In this document: positions 56,052-64,000 of the stretch, piece by piece
Numbering within the stretch: position 1 is the stretch's first letter
Layout of the letters: the number at the start of each line of letters is the position of its first letter
NCBI RefSeq assembly: GCF_039545795.1
Contig: NZ_CP154260.1
Location: 2,113,001 to 2,177,000 of the forward strand
DNA length: 64,000 nucleotides
DNA from: Chitinophaga niabensis
Lineage (GTDB): Bacteria; Bacteroidota; Bacteroidia; Chitinophagales; Chitinophagaceae
Direction: 5' to 3'
Notes under the pieces: model-generated
Seen by the model: only the letters and a program-made list of their open reading frames with translations
Databases searched by the model: none
Told to the model about the DNA's origin: nothing
Translations under genes and position numbers: made by a program

Positions 56052-58334
56052 CTAAATGATCTTGCTCACAATGCCTCCTGAAATAACGGCCGTTTTGAGG
56101 ATCTTTTCCGGTTTGGGAACGGCTGCACAACTATTCAGCACACTGAGGTGTGAAATGAAATAAGCCAATGTGCTTTCAGCGCCCTGGTTACGGTTAAGTC
56201 CTCTTGCTTCCAGTCCATCACAGCAGCCATGTGTTTCCTGGTCGTACAGAGAGAGGCGTAATGCATTATCTCCCAGGAACCATTTATAGCAGGTATACAT
56301 ACGTTGCAGGTATACTTTGTTACCGGTAATAACATGCGCCTGCTGATACAGTAACACCATGGCCATTGTTTCAATCGCCTGCTGGTCGAATAAAGGACAA
56401 TCACCGCCTTCGCAATGCCAGCCCTCGTTGCCTACGGGCGTAAAGTAACCCTGGCGCATGGTGAGGTTTTCCAGGAAGGAGAGACTTTGCAACCCGATCT
56501 CTTTCCATTTTTCATTACCTGTGAACTCTGCCGCATGCAGTAGTGCCAGCGGCAGGATGCCGTTATCGTAGGTCATATCTTTTTCAAACCATTGCCATGC
56601 CTCGTTACTGTTCTTTTCCCATCCGTCAGTTAAAGGTTCAATGAGCGTCCGCAGGGCCACATACAACCTTTCATCGGAAGGATGATAATGGAGGTAATGG
56701 CAAACCCCAATGGCCGCATTGGCGCGTCCGCGGAGATGTTCGAGGTCTTTGAAGTGAGGGATGGCAGCATGGAACATTTCCTGCGCAAATTCCCGGTAGG
56801 AATTATTAGGTGCATAACGGATCAGGTAACCCAGTGCCCAGATAGTACGGCCAAAGGAATCTTCTGAACCCACTTCATCCAGGTACTGCCGGCTGAAGCT
56901 GAGGAAGTTCCTGAAGTTACCATCCGGCAATTGCATGTAATGCAGGAAGCTGAGGTAGATGGGCAGCAGGTCAAGGATCTCTTTGGAAGGGCGGTGCGGC
57001 ACCACCATAAGTGTCATCATCAATGCACGCGCGTTATCATCTACACAATACCCTTCTTTCAGGTTGGGTATACCAAACTTGGCGTGTTGTATAATACCTG
57101 TATTGTCTGTTAAACGGCGAATATGTGTAAGGTTCAAATGCGGCAGCATGGATGGCTCCGGGAGATTACGTGTAAGCATGGGCGTTGGTGGCGGGTTCTG
57201 CAGCCTTCTGCGGACCACCTGGCGGTAACGTGCACCCATCCTGCTCCATTGTAATTCCTTTCCGAAGTTCAGCGAACGTTCCCGCAGGCTTTCCAGCATG
57301 GCAGGGTTGTCCAGCAATTCTGTGATAATGGCGCCCAGCTCTTCGTGTTGTGAAAAACCAAAGAGGCGGCCACGGCCTTCTGCCAGTAATTCTTTTGCAT
57401 ACCAGTAAGGTGTTGATATTACAGCAGCTCCGGCACCCATGGCATACGTTAGTGTGCCGCTGGTGATCTGCGCTTCGTTCAGGTACGGTGTTATATAGAT
57501 ACTGCTGTGCATCAGGTACGCAAACAGATCGTCTTCCGTAAGGAACTTATCAATGAACATTACATGATCTTCCACACCCAGTTCTGTGATCAGCTTACGC
57601 AGGTAGTCCCGGTATTCTTCACCTGCATGACGCAGTACGCCGGGATGGGTTTTGCCTGCTACCACATACAATACATCAGGATGTTTGCTGATAATGGCGG
57701 GGAGTGCCTGTATAACAGTCTCTATTCCTTTGTTCCTGCTCAGCAATCCGAAGGTGAAGAGAACTTTGCGTTCACGTAATACCTTCGGAAGAATGGCAGC
57801 ATCAATACTCAGCTTTTCAAAATCAGGTACGCCATGCGGTATCATCAGTATTTTATCCTGCTCTATATCGTAGAGGTTCACCAGGAAGTTGATGGCGAGA
57901 TTACTCATTACGACCACCTTCGCCGCATGTTGTGCAATTTCTTTCACTACCATCCGCTGCATGAAAGAAGATTCTTTCAGTACCGTATGGAAGGTGACCA
58001 GGTAAGGTACCTTCAAACGGTGAAGGAACGGCAAGAGGTATACGCCGGACTCTCCACCGAAAATACCAAACTCATGTTGCACCATCACGAAGTCCACACC
58101 ACTTTCATTCACATGGTCCGCCGCGTTGAGGTAATCCTGCAGATGATGCTGGCGGATAGTGAAGGTAACTTCCGGCGGGTATTCGTACGTTTGCCCTTCA
58201 TCGTTCATCGCAATCACAGATACTTCCGGCGCTGTTGAATCCTGTTCATTAGAGATCGCACGAATGAGATGCTCGGTGAACGTTGCTATTCCGCATTCCC
58301 GCGGAAAATACGAGGCTATATAGGCTATCTTCAT
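56052..58334 (-). CDS. GT4 glycosyltransferase fused to an alpha/alpha-barrel-like domain
   Basis: A 760-residue fusion. Residues ~1-385 form a GT4 glycosyltransferase (YFPRECGIATFTEHL, FGLLSRNKGIETVI, SGTLTYAMGAGAAVISTPYW). Residues ~400-740 are helical repeats with HIRRLTDNTGIIQHA, YCVDDNARALMM, SFGRTIWALGYLIR and GCCDGLEARGLNRNQGAEST, resembling six-hairpin glycosidase-type barrels. It may build and trim or bind the same glycan. No signal peptide is present. It is the first gene of the minus-strand pair and divergent from bshC. Confidence 0.83.
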   Translation of the reverse strand: MKIAYIASYFPRECGIATFTEHLIRAISNEQDSTAPEVSVIAMNDEGQTYEYPPEVTFTIRQHHLQDYLNAADHVNESGVDFVMVQHEFGIFGGESGVYLLPFLHRLKVPYLVTFHTVLKESSFMQRMVVKEIAQHAAKVVVMSNLAINFLVNLYDIEQDKILMIPHGVPDFEKLSIDAAILPKVLRERKVLFTFGLLSRNKGIETVIQALPAIISKHPDVLYVVAGKTHPGVLRHAGEEYRDYLRKLITELGVEDHVMFIDKFLTEDDLFAYLMHSSIYITPYLNEAQITSGTLTYAMGAGAAVISTPYWYAKELLAEGRGRLFGFSQHEELGAIITELLDNPAMLESLRERSLNFGKELQWSRMGARYRQVVRRRLQNPPPTPMLTRNLPEPSMLPHLNLTHIRRLTDNTGIIQHAKFGIPNLKEGYCVDDNARALMMTLMVVPHRPSKEILDLLPIYLSFLHYMQLPDGNFRNFLSFSRQYLDEVGSEDSFGRTIWALGYLIRYAPNNSYREFAQEMFHAAIPHFKDLEHLRGRANAAIGVCHYLHYHPSDERLYVALRTLIEPLTDGWEKNSNEAWQWFEKDMTYDNGILPLALLHAAEFTGNEKWKEIGLQSLSFLENLTMRQGYFTPVGNEGWHCEGGDCPLFDQQAIETMAMVLLYQQAHVITGNKVYLQRMYTCYKWFLGDNALRLSLYDQETHGCCDGLEARGLNRNQGAESTLAYFISHLSVLNSCAAVPKPEKILKTAVISGGIVSKII

Positions 58335-58546
58335 ATTGAGATAATATTATTTACATTTTAATTGAGGGGTATAGGGCAGGAAAGCTTAGTGCTTTGCAGG
58401 ACATAGATCATTTTACAAATTCGCTGCCAGATTTACCAGCCATCCGTTATAGTAACCTCATCAACAAATTCTAAAAGTGGCTGCATCAAATTCCCTAAAT
58501 TCGTGCATCCAAATTTCGAAGAGTGATCAATCATATACAACCGGTA

Positions 58547-60136
58547 ATGTGCCAACATTACCTGCCATTTACGGAAACGGGGTTCTGCAGTCCGATCATA
58601 GCGGATTTTTTGACAGGTCGTACGCCCCTGCGCTCTTTTTATGAGTATATACAGGTGAATCCTGATTTTGATAAAGCCATGCATGTCAAATCAACGCAGC
58701 CACTGCGGAGAGATTTACTGGCAGATGCCTTATATAAACAATACCAGGGGGTAGAAATAAGGGAGGAAGTAAGGGCTAATATAGGCCTGTTGCAGGCCAC
58801 CAATACTTTTACAATCTGTACGGCTCATCAGCCGAATATATTTACAGGGTATCTCTATTTCATCTACAAGATACTACAAACTATCAAGCTTTCCCGGGAT
58901 TTAGCGGTGAAGTACCCAAAGAACCACTTTGTGCCGGTGTATTACATGGGCAGCGAGGATGCGGACCTGGACGAACTGGGCTCCATACAGCTGAATGGTA
59001 AAACCCTTACCTGGGATACGGATCAGAAGGGGGCGGTAGGCCGGATGAACACTACCGGGCTGGATGAAATGATCAAAAAGGTAGCAGATGCGGTGGGGTT
59101 TGAGCCCCATGGGCCTGCTTTGGTGGAAATGCTGGAAAAGGCTTACCTGGGGCATAAAACCATCCAGGAGGCTACTTTAAGCCTTGTTAACGATTTGTTT
59201 GGTTGTTACGGGCTGCTAGTGCTGATACCTGACAATCCGGCATTCAAGCAACAGCTGATTCCGGTGATGGAGGAAGAATTATGGCAACAGAGTTCTGCTG
59301 CTATTGTAGGCAAAACCATCGAAAAATTAGCAGAACATTATAAAGTTCAGGCGAATCCGCGGGAAATAAATCTTTTTTATCTCATTGAGGATAAACGTGA
59401 AAGGATTGTTAAAGATGGGGAATTGTGGAAGATACTACACACATCGTTGTCGTTTTCCGGGGAGCAATTGAAAGAGGAATTATACACACATCCTGAACGG
59501 TTTAGTCCGAATGTGATCCTTCGTGGGATCCTGCAGGAAACCATTCTGCCGAACATTGCTTTTATTGGCGGTGGAGGAGAAGTGGCTTACTGGCTGGAAT
59601 TAAAAGAGCTCTTCCAGCATCATAAAGTACCTTATCCTGTTATCCTGCTGCGTAACTCTTTCCTTTGGATAAAGAAGGATCTGCATGACCGTCAGCGGAA
59701 GCTGGGGATCAGCACGGAAGCCTTGTTTGAGGATACCGAGTTGCTGGTGAACCGTTTTGTGCATGAGCATACAAATGCAGCTTTAGTGTTGCGGGAAGAA
59801 TATGCGGCGGTGGAGAAGCTGTTCAATGAACTGGAAGAGAAAGCAAAGACAATTGACGTTACGTTGATTGCTACCGTGAATGCAGAGCGCACGCGTGCAT
59901 TGAAATCTATTGGTAAGCTTGAGCATAAATTCCTGCGGGCTGAGAAGAAGAAGTTTGCCTGGCAAACAGAGCAGATCCGGGCTTTGAAAGAGCGGTTGTT
60001 TCCCGGTAATTCTTTGCAGGAGCGGAAGGAGAACTTTATGCCTTATTACGCGCAATATGGGCCGGGTTGGTTTGATATGATGCTGAAGGCGGTGAAGCCG
60101 GTAACGGACCAGTTTGGGGTGATTTCGGAGGAGTAG
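58547..60136 (+). CDS. bshC: Bacillithiol biosynthesis cysteine-adding enzyme
   Basis: A 529-residue BshC. I prefer ATG 58547 because the family's first conserved block (YLPFTETGF) then starts at about residue 5; the frame is open to a GTG at 58523. Other blocks are ICTAHQPNIFTGYLYF, YYMGSEDADLDEL and AFIGGGGEVAYWLELKELF, followed by a C-terminal coiled coil (EKLFNELEEKAKTIDVTLIA). It attaches cysteine to GlcN-malate in the last step of bacillithiol synthesis, the low-molecular-weight thiol of many Bacteroidota. Confidence 0.9.
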   Translation: MCQHYLPFTETGFCSPIIADFLTGRTPLRSFYEYIQVNPDFDKAMHVKSTQPLRRDLLADALYKQYQGVEIREEVRANIGLLQATNTFTICTAHQPNIFTGYLYFIYKILQTIKLSRDLAVKYPKNHFVPVYYMGSEDADLDELGSIQLNGKTLTWDTDQKGAVGRMNTTGLDEMIKKVADAVGFEPHGPALVEMLEKAYLGHKTIQEATLSLVNDLFGCYGLLVLIPDNPAFKQQLIPVMEEELWQQSSAAIVGKTIEKLAEHYKVQANPREINLFYLIEDKRERIVKDGELWKILHTSLSFSGEQLKEELYTHPERFSPNVILRGILQETILPNIAFIGGGGEVAYWLELKELFQHHKVPYPVILLRNSFLWIKKDLHDRQRKLGISTEALFEDTELLVNRFVHEHTNAALVLREEYAAVEKLFNELEEKAKTIDVTLIATVNAERTRALKSIGKLEHKFLRAEKKKFAWQTEQIRALKERLFPGNSLQERKENFMPYYAQYGPGWFDMMLKAVKPVTDQFGVISEE

Positions 60137-60154
60137 AGGCTTGCTTAGACCTTG

Positions 60155-60186
60155 CCGCGCAGCAGAGGGCGGATTGTTTTTTATTT
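60155..60186 (+). terminator. Terminator-like hairpin after bshC
   Basis: ccgc (60155-60158) and gcgg (60169-60172) enclose a 10-nt loop and are followed by attgtttttt. It resembles the hairpin at 60470 and may be an older copy of it. Confidence 0.6.
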
Positions 60187-60187
60187 T

Positions 60188-60347
60188 ACCAGCGTACTTT
60201 TATTTGATTAGAAGTTGTGTTTGCTGCACTGTAAAGGGTGTTTTTCTTTACCAGGGGGCTTTTTTATTTGATTAGACGTTTGCTGCACTGTAAAGGGTGT
60301 TTTTCTTTACCAGAGGGCTTTTTTATTTGATTAGACCTTTGCTGCAC
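60188..60347 (+). repeat. 59-bp tandem repeat, two full copies plus partial flanking copies
   Basis: tttgctgcactgtaaagggt starts full copies at 60220 and 60279, and tttgctgcac begins again at 60338, so the period is exactly 59 bp. A degraded partial copy covers 60188-60219 (accagcgtacttttatttgatt). Each unit contains an imperfect inverted repeat (ctgtaaag/ctttaccag) and a T-rich run after ggggc or agggc. The two full copies differ by about one substitution plus the terminal bases, so the duplication is recent. Confidence 0.88.
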
Positions 60348-60371
60348 AATTTTTATTTAAAAAAGATATTT

Positions 60372-60399
60372 GAAATGGCCGGTTGGCCATTTCTTTTTT
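60372..60399 (+). terminator. Strong terminator in the bshC-FUSC gap
   Basis: aaatggcc-ggtt-ggccattt (60373-60392) is a perfect 8-bp stem followed by ctttttt. Confidence 0.92.
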
Positions 60400-60419
60400 G
60401 ATGATGTTTCCTTTCTTTA

Positions 60420-60448
60420 AAGGTGTTTTCTTCCTTTAAAAACACCTT
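60420..60448. terminator. Inverted repeat in the bshC-FUSC gap
   Basis: aaggtgtttt (60420-60429) pairs with aaaacacctt (60439-60448). T-rich and A-rich stretches inside the arms make its role as a terminator on either strand possible. Confidence 0.6.
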
Positions 60449-60469
60449 CTACTGCTGCCTTAAGGTTTT

Positions 60470-60499
60470 GCCGCATCAGAGAGCGGCTTTTTCTTTTTT
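60470..60499 (+). terminator. Terminator-like hairpin in the bshC-FUSC gap
   Basis: gccgc (60470-60474) and gcggc (60483-60487) are followed by tttttcttttttg. The sequence echoes the hairpin at 60155. From 60500 to 60604 I see only AT-rich sequence. Confidence 0.8.
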
Positions 60500-60604
60500 G
60501 GCAAAGGGATTTTTCTATCTGGAAGAAGGAATCTGTTCTATCTAAATAAAGGAATGTTTCCTTCTAAATATAAAACACTCCGCCCTTTTATGCGCGGCCC
60601 AACC

Positions 60605-62844
60605 TCAGCCTTCAACAATCACAGCCCCGTGTACCGCAGCCTTCTTCATATCCTTTAGCACCGTGAACAACGCCTGGAACTGATCCCGCACATGTTTGAT
60701 CTCCAGCATTTCTTCCCTTTCAACAGTATGCCCCTGACCATCATTGATCTGCTGCTGCCTCAGATGCAACAGTTCTTCCAGTCTTTCTTCGAGGCGGTGG
60801 AATGCCGTTGGAGTTTCCGGGTCAGGTATAATAGCACCCACTGATACATACTGCTCTATCTGGTCCATAATGGTAAGAAGGAACAACAGGATATCCTTGT
60901 ATTCCGGCCGCTTATACTTCAAATGATGTTGCAGTGCATAAGCAGATAACTGCGCTATATGCGATGATAATGAATGACTTAGTACTACAAAATGATAGAG
61001 CTCCGAGCCGTGTTTCTGTTTGCTCTTTGGCTCGGATAACATCCGCTGAAAAGCGGCAGTAAGGTTCGCAATGCTTACATGTACATCCTTGCGGGCCAGT
61101 TTATAGGCGATTAAGCTGAAGGGTTTATCCGTGTACAGGTTAGTGACCTGTTGGAGGTATTGTTTGTTGGCGGTGATGGCTTTGACCATGTAATCCGGCA
61201 GGAACTTGTATTCCCAGCTGGGCCAGAAGATGTAATTGAAAATAAAGGCTATTGTACCACCGATCACCGTATCTATCACCCTGTTGGTGAGGTTGTTGAA
61301 ATCCGCCGGATGGAGGAAGTGTAACAGGAAGATGATAAAGGGTGTCATAAACACCACGCTGGTGATATAGTGATAGGTCTGGAAGCTGTAAGCTCCCAGG
61401 ATGCAAACCAGCATCACACAGAAGATAACCGTATCGTCTTTTGTAAGATAGAGGATCCCCGCTGCAAAGAAAGCCCCGATCAGCGTACCGATGATCCGCT
61501 GGAAACTCCGGGTTTTAGTAAGACTGAAACCGGGTTTCATGATCACCATAATAGTGAGCAGGATCCAGTAGGTTCTGCTGAGCTGCAGCGCCTGGCCCAA
61601 CAGCAGACCGGATACCATGGCTATTCCCGTTCTAACCGCATGCCGGAAGATGTGGGAGTTAAAGGTGAGGTTGTTGCGGAATGTAGTAACATCGTACGAC
61701 TGGCGGGTAGTGAATTTGGAAAGCTCAAGCTGATGATCGAAACTCGCTTCCTTCACTCTTTCCAGCCTGGTGAGGCGGTGCATGTTATACATCCGCTGGG
61801 TGATATGCTGCAGGTTGTCGAAGATGCTTTCGAAAGGGATCAGGTCTGCCCGTTCTTTGAGGGAAGGCAGGCTGGCCTGGTAGTTCTTGAATTCCTTGCG
61901 CGCCTTCTCTAATTCTAATTTCAAATTTACTTTAGGCATAGAGCGAAAACCCACTGATACTGCGATGCCTATGTTGTCTAGTTCTTCTGAGAATTGTATG
62001 ATCGTTTCATGCAATTGTGCAATCACTTTGGTGCCGGCAAAGCGTTTTTGCAGGGAGGTATAATCGATCTGGGAGGCCATGATCTGTTCCTGCATATCCA
62101 CCAGGTCCAGGAAAATGAGCACCATGCTTTTGCTGATACTTGTAGTACCCTGTTGTGCGGAACGCATTTTAAGCAGGAGCTCGCGCACGGCTTCCTGTTT
62201 TTCATTCACGATCACCTGCTGGGCAAATACATCTTTATAAGTTTCGGTGATATCGAGATCCGGTTCGTAGAAATTAGCCCTTTGGCGGAGGTATTTTGCG
62301 GTTGACTGGATGCAATCACCTAAAGTCTGCTGCACGGTCAGGTAGGGCCTGATCTGCCAGAATAATAGTGCAAGCAGGGCATACCATATACTGCCACTGA
62401 GGGTAAGGAAGGAAATCTGCACTGCCATTTGCCAGGTGGTGTACTGCTCTGCCATGATGCTCACCATCACCAGCATACCTCCGATGCCTATGTTTCCACC
62501 CCGGTTGCCATAGATCAGCAGCATGGAGCAAAAGAAACTGCAAAGCCCCACCCAGATGGTCAACAGCGCCATGTGAGGTAGCAGCAGGCCTGTTCCTAAA
62601 GCCAGCAGGAAGATCAGGATGGTGCTGATGATCAATCCGTTCCGTTTGTGGATAATAGTGCCGGGAACATCCGCAAGGGCTGTACATAAAGCGCCCATAG
62701 ATATTGCTATCCCGGTGCTGAGTTGCCCGATAGCGGCAAAAATAACAGAGGGCACAACAACGCTCAGGGTAGTACGAAGTCCGTTGCTGAAATGGTAACT
62801 GAAAATAAAGGCTTTTGCTTCTTTGAGCCAACGTTCTTGCATCG
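60605..62844 (-). CDS. FUSC-family (YccS/YhfK-like) inner-membrane protein
   Basis: A 746-residue protein with two blocks of about six membrane helices each (about residues 25-170 and 400-525 from the chosen start), separated by a cytosolic helical region and followed by a C-terminal cytosolic domain. The family signature is visible twice: GLRTTLSVVVPSVIFAAIGQ, then RTGIAMVSGLLLGQALQLSR with YWILLTIMVIMKPGFSLTKT and QRIIGTLIGAFFAAG. FUSC proteins are thought to transport aromatic or lipid-like compounds. The start at ATG 62844 is favoured over the in-frame GTG 62893, which lies against the GGCC array. It is divergent from smc. Confidence 0.85.
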
Positions 62845-62885
62845 TGTGCAAAATTACAATATATGAACCAGAGATTTTTTCCTTG

Positions 62886-63095
62886 TTATCCACGGCCTCG
62901 TACTGGCCTTGTTACGGCCTTGTAATGGCCTTTTACGGCCTCGTGACGGCCTTGATCGGCCTTGAACCGGCCTTTATCGGCCTTATCCCGGCCTTTACCC
63001 ATACTTCTGGTAATAAATGAGATAAGTTCAATATTTATCTCACTATCAATTATTTATAGCCAGATTGTGAAAAAATTATCCCCAACTGTGAATAA
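62886..63095. promoter_or_regulatory. DnaA-box-like motifs and AT-rich region
   Basis: ttatccacg (62886-62894) and ttatcccca (63076-63084) each differ from the DnaA box TTATCCACA by one base; tgtgaataa (63087-63095) is an exact TTATNCACA on the minus strand. An AT-rich stretch and an 8-bp inverted repeat tgagataa/ttatctca (63018-63042) lie between. This may be a cluster of DnaA sites near smc; dnaA is not in the window. Confidence 0.35.
62894..62993. repeat. Ten-copy helically phased GGCC(TT) array
   Basis: GGCC occurs at 62894, 62905, 62916, 62927, 62937, 62948, 62958, 62969, 62979 and 62990. Spacings are 11, 11, 11, 10, 11, 10, 11, 10, 11 (mean 10.7), close to one helical turn. Most copies read cggcct with a variable 3-4-bp filler. 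It lies between the divergent FUSC and smc genes, ~50 bp upstream of the FUSC ATG. No protein or known element explains it. Confidence 0.92.
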
Positions 63096-63140
63096 GTAAA
63101 TACAAAATATTATACGTTCTCCGGTAACTTACCAAATGAT

Positions 63141-63220
63141 TCAGCATCATTGAATTTTACGTGTGAGTGTGACCATATCTGCGTACCGCTATCCCGAAGC
63201 GGCAAGCCCCATGATGCTGA
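63141..63220 (+). other. Possible structured RNA or cruciform upstream of smc
   Basis: tcagcatcat (63141-63150) and atgatgctga (63211-63220) are perfect 10-bp complements. Inside them ccgct/agcgg (63186-63190 and 63197-63201 approximately) forms a second hairpin around atcccga. It lies upstream of the smc -7 box, so it would not be part of the smc leader unless transcription starts earlier. Confidence 0.45.
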
Positions 63221-63237
63221 TATCAACTTAATTCAAT

Positions 63238-63264
63238 TATCTTTGGCGGCTCATAAAAAGGAGG
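63238..63264 (+). promoter_or_regulatory. smc -7 element and strong Shine-Dalgarno
   Basis: TATCTTTG (63238-63245) matches TAnnTTTG. aaggaggtg (63258-63266) is a near-complete anti-16S match immediately before GTG 63269, unusual for Bacteroidota, and it fixes the start. Confidence 0.65.
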
Positions 63265-63268
63265 TGTT

Positions 63269-64000
63269 GTGCGTTTAAAAACACTAGAGATCAAAGGGTT
63301 TAAAAGTTTTGCGGACAAAACGGTGTTACACTTCGATGAAGGTGTAACAGGCGTTATTGGCCCTAACGGTTGCGGCAAGAGTAATATCATCGACTCTATC
63401 CGCTGGGTGATCGGAGAACATAAGATCAGTAACCTGCGTTCAGATAACCAGGCTGGCCTCGTGTTCAATGGTTCCCGTACCCGTTCCGCCAGTGGTATGG
63501 CGGAAGTAAGCCTTACGTTCGAGAACAATAAGAACGTATTGCCTACGGAATTCACCACGGTGACTGTTACCCGTAAGTTCTATAAGAATGGCGACAGCGA
63601 ATATCGTTTGAACGATGTGGTCTGCCGCCTCAAGGATATCCATAACCTCTTTATGGATACAGGGGTGAGTACAGACTCCTACGCCATCATCGAGTTAGGG
63701 ATGGTGGACGATATCATCAAGGATAAGGAGAACAGCCGCCGCCGGATGCTGGAACAGGCCGCCGGTATTTCCATCTACAAAACCCGGAAAAAGGAAGCCA
63801 AATCCAAACTGGACGCCACAGAAGGTGACCTGAACAGGATCGAGGACCTTCTTTTCGAGATCAATAACAACCTCAAGACATTGGAGAGCCAGGCCCGCAA
63901 AGCGGAACGGTTCTACGAGATCAAAAAGGAATATAAAGAGGCCAGCATTGAGCTGGCCAAAGCTTCCCTGGAAGGTTTCAACAACACCTTTAAAGACCTC
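63269..64000 (+). CDS. smc: Chromosome segregation protein SMC (3' truncated by window end)
   Basis: The first 244 codons of SMC are seen, open to the last base. A GTG start follows a strong Shine-Dalgarno. The N-terminal half of the ATPase head is clear: LKTLEIKGFKSFADKTVLHF, Walker A GPNGCGKSN (~31-39), SIRWVIGEHKISNLRS, then LFMDTGVSTDSYAIIELGMV and QAAGISIYKTRKKEAKSKL, leading into the coiled coil. With ScpA and ScpB it forms the condensin that organises and separates chromosomes. The rest of the gene lies beyond the window. Confidence 0.96.
   Translation, partial: MRLKTLEIKGFKSFADKTVLHFDEGVTGVIGPNGCGKSNIIDSIRWVIGEHKISNLRSDNQAGLVFNGSRTRSASGMAEVSLTFENNKNVLPTEFTTVTVTRKFYKNGDSEYRLNDVVCRLKDIHNLFMDTGVSTDSYAIIELGMVDDIIKDKENSRRRMLEQAAGISIYKTRKKEAKSKLDATEGDLNRIEDLLFEINNNLKTLESQARKAERFYEIKKEYKEASIELAKASLEGFNNTFKDL

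Noticed and set aside
62894-62993. CRISPR array
   Set aside because: Units are about 11 bp with 3-4-bp fillers, far too short for repeats and spacers, and there are no cas genes.
62823-63020. Plus-strand frame with heptad-like GL repeats
   Set aside because: The repeats are a by-product of the 10-11-bp GGCC array; the frame also overlaps the antisense start of the FUSC gene.

Overview
The window looks like a chromosomal segment from a soil-type Bacteroidota, most likely a Chitinophaga-like member of the Chitinophagaceae. The signs are two tandem SusC/SusD pairs, a hybrid two-component regulator with a Reg_prop propeller, TAnnTTTG-type -7 promoter elements, scarce Shine-Dalgarno sites, a bacillithiol gene (bshC) and moderate GC. 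This is inferred from gene content and motifs only; no database was searched. I saw no tRNA, rRNA, CRISPR array, insertion sequence or prophage.

Layout. 1-2185: the 3' part of a beta-helix/discoidin polysaccharide-acting protein, followed by a repeat array that copies the end of that gene. 2186-5959: arginase-family enzyme, SRPBCC protein, a structured or small-ORF element, a small membrane protein, a GreA/Rnk-like protein, an AraC regulator and a DUF983 protein. 6004-20939: a polysaccharide utilisation locus (hybrid sensor/regulator, SusC-SusD, SusC-SusD, GH29 alpha-L-fucosidase). 20997-33181: a mixed region with a PAS sensor, Tat-exported Gfo/Idh/MocA oxidoreductase, phosphoesterase, lipoprotein amidase, DeoR regulator, sialidase-like protein, SRPBCC protein, MetY, nitrilase-family hydrolase and M60 peptidase. 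33256-33503: a beta-propeller gene remnant. 33682-39916: a ChrB-domain/AraC fusion regulator followed by a tightly packed five-gene catabolic operon (GH88-like hydrolase, xylose-isomerase-like TIM barrel, Gfo/Idh/MocA, SDR, MFS).

40215-46332 (minus strand): ferritin, glutamate racemase and a four-gene ABC-2-type exporter set with no ATPase gene. 46433-50696: a lipoprotein, a D-lactate-dehydrogenase-like FAD/Fe-S protein and a DUF72 protein. 50832-58334: an intracellular glucan module (GlgA, GlgC, GH130) facing two GT4 glycosyltransferases, one fused to an alpha/alpha-barrel-like domain. 58547-62844: BshC, a terminator/repeat-rich gap and a FUSC-family membrane protein. 62894-64000: a ten-copy helically phased GGCC array, DnaA-box-like motifs, a possible structured element and the 5' part of smc, which is cut by the window end.

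The most unusual signals are the phased GGCC array, the repeat array derived from a gene's own 3' end, the ChrB-AraC fusion beside an uncharacterised GH88 operon, the multi-hairpin element at 3771-3950 and the cluster of terminator-like repeats after bshC.
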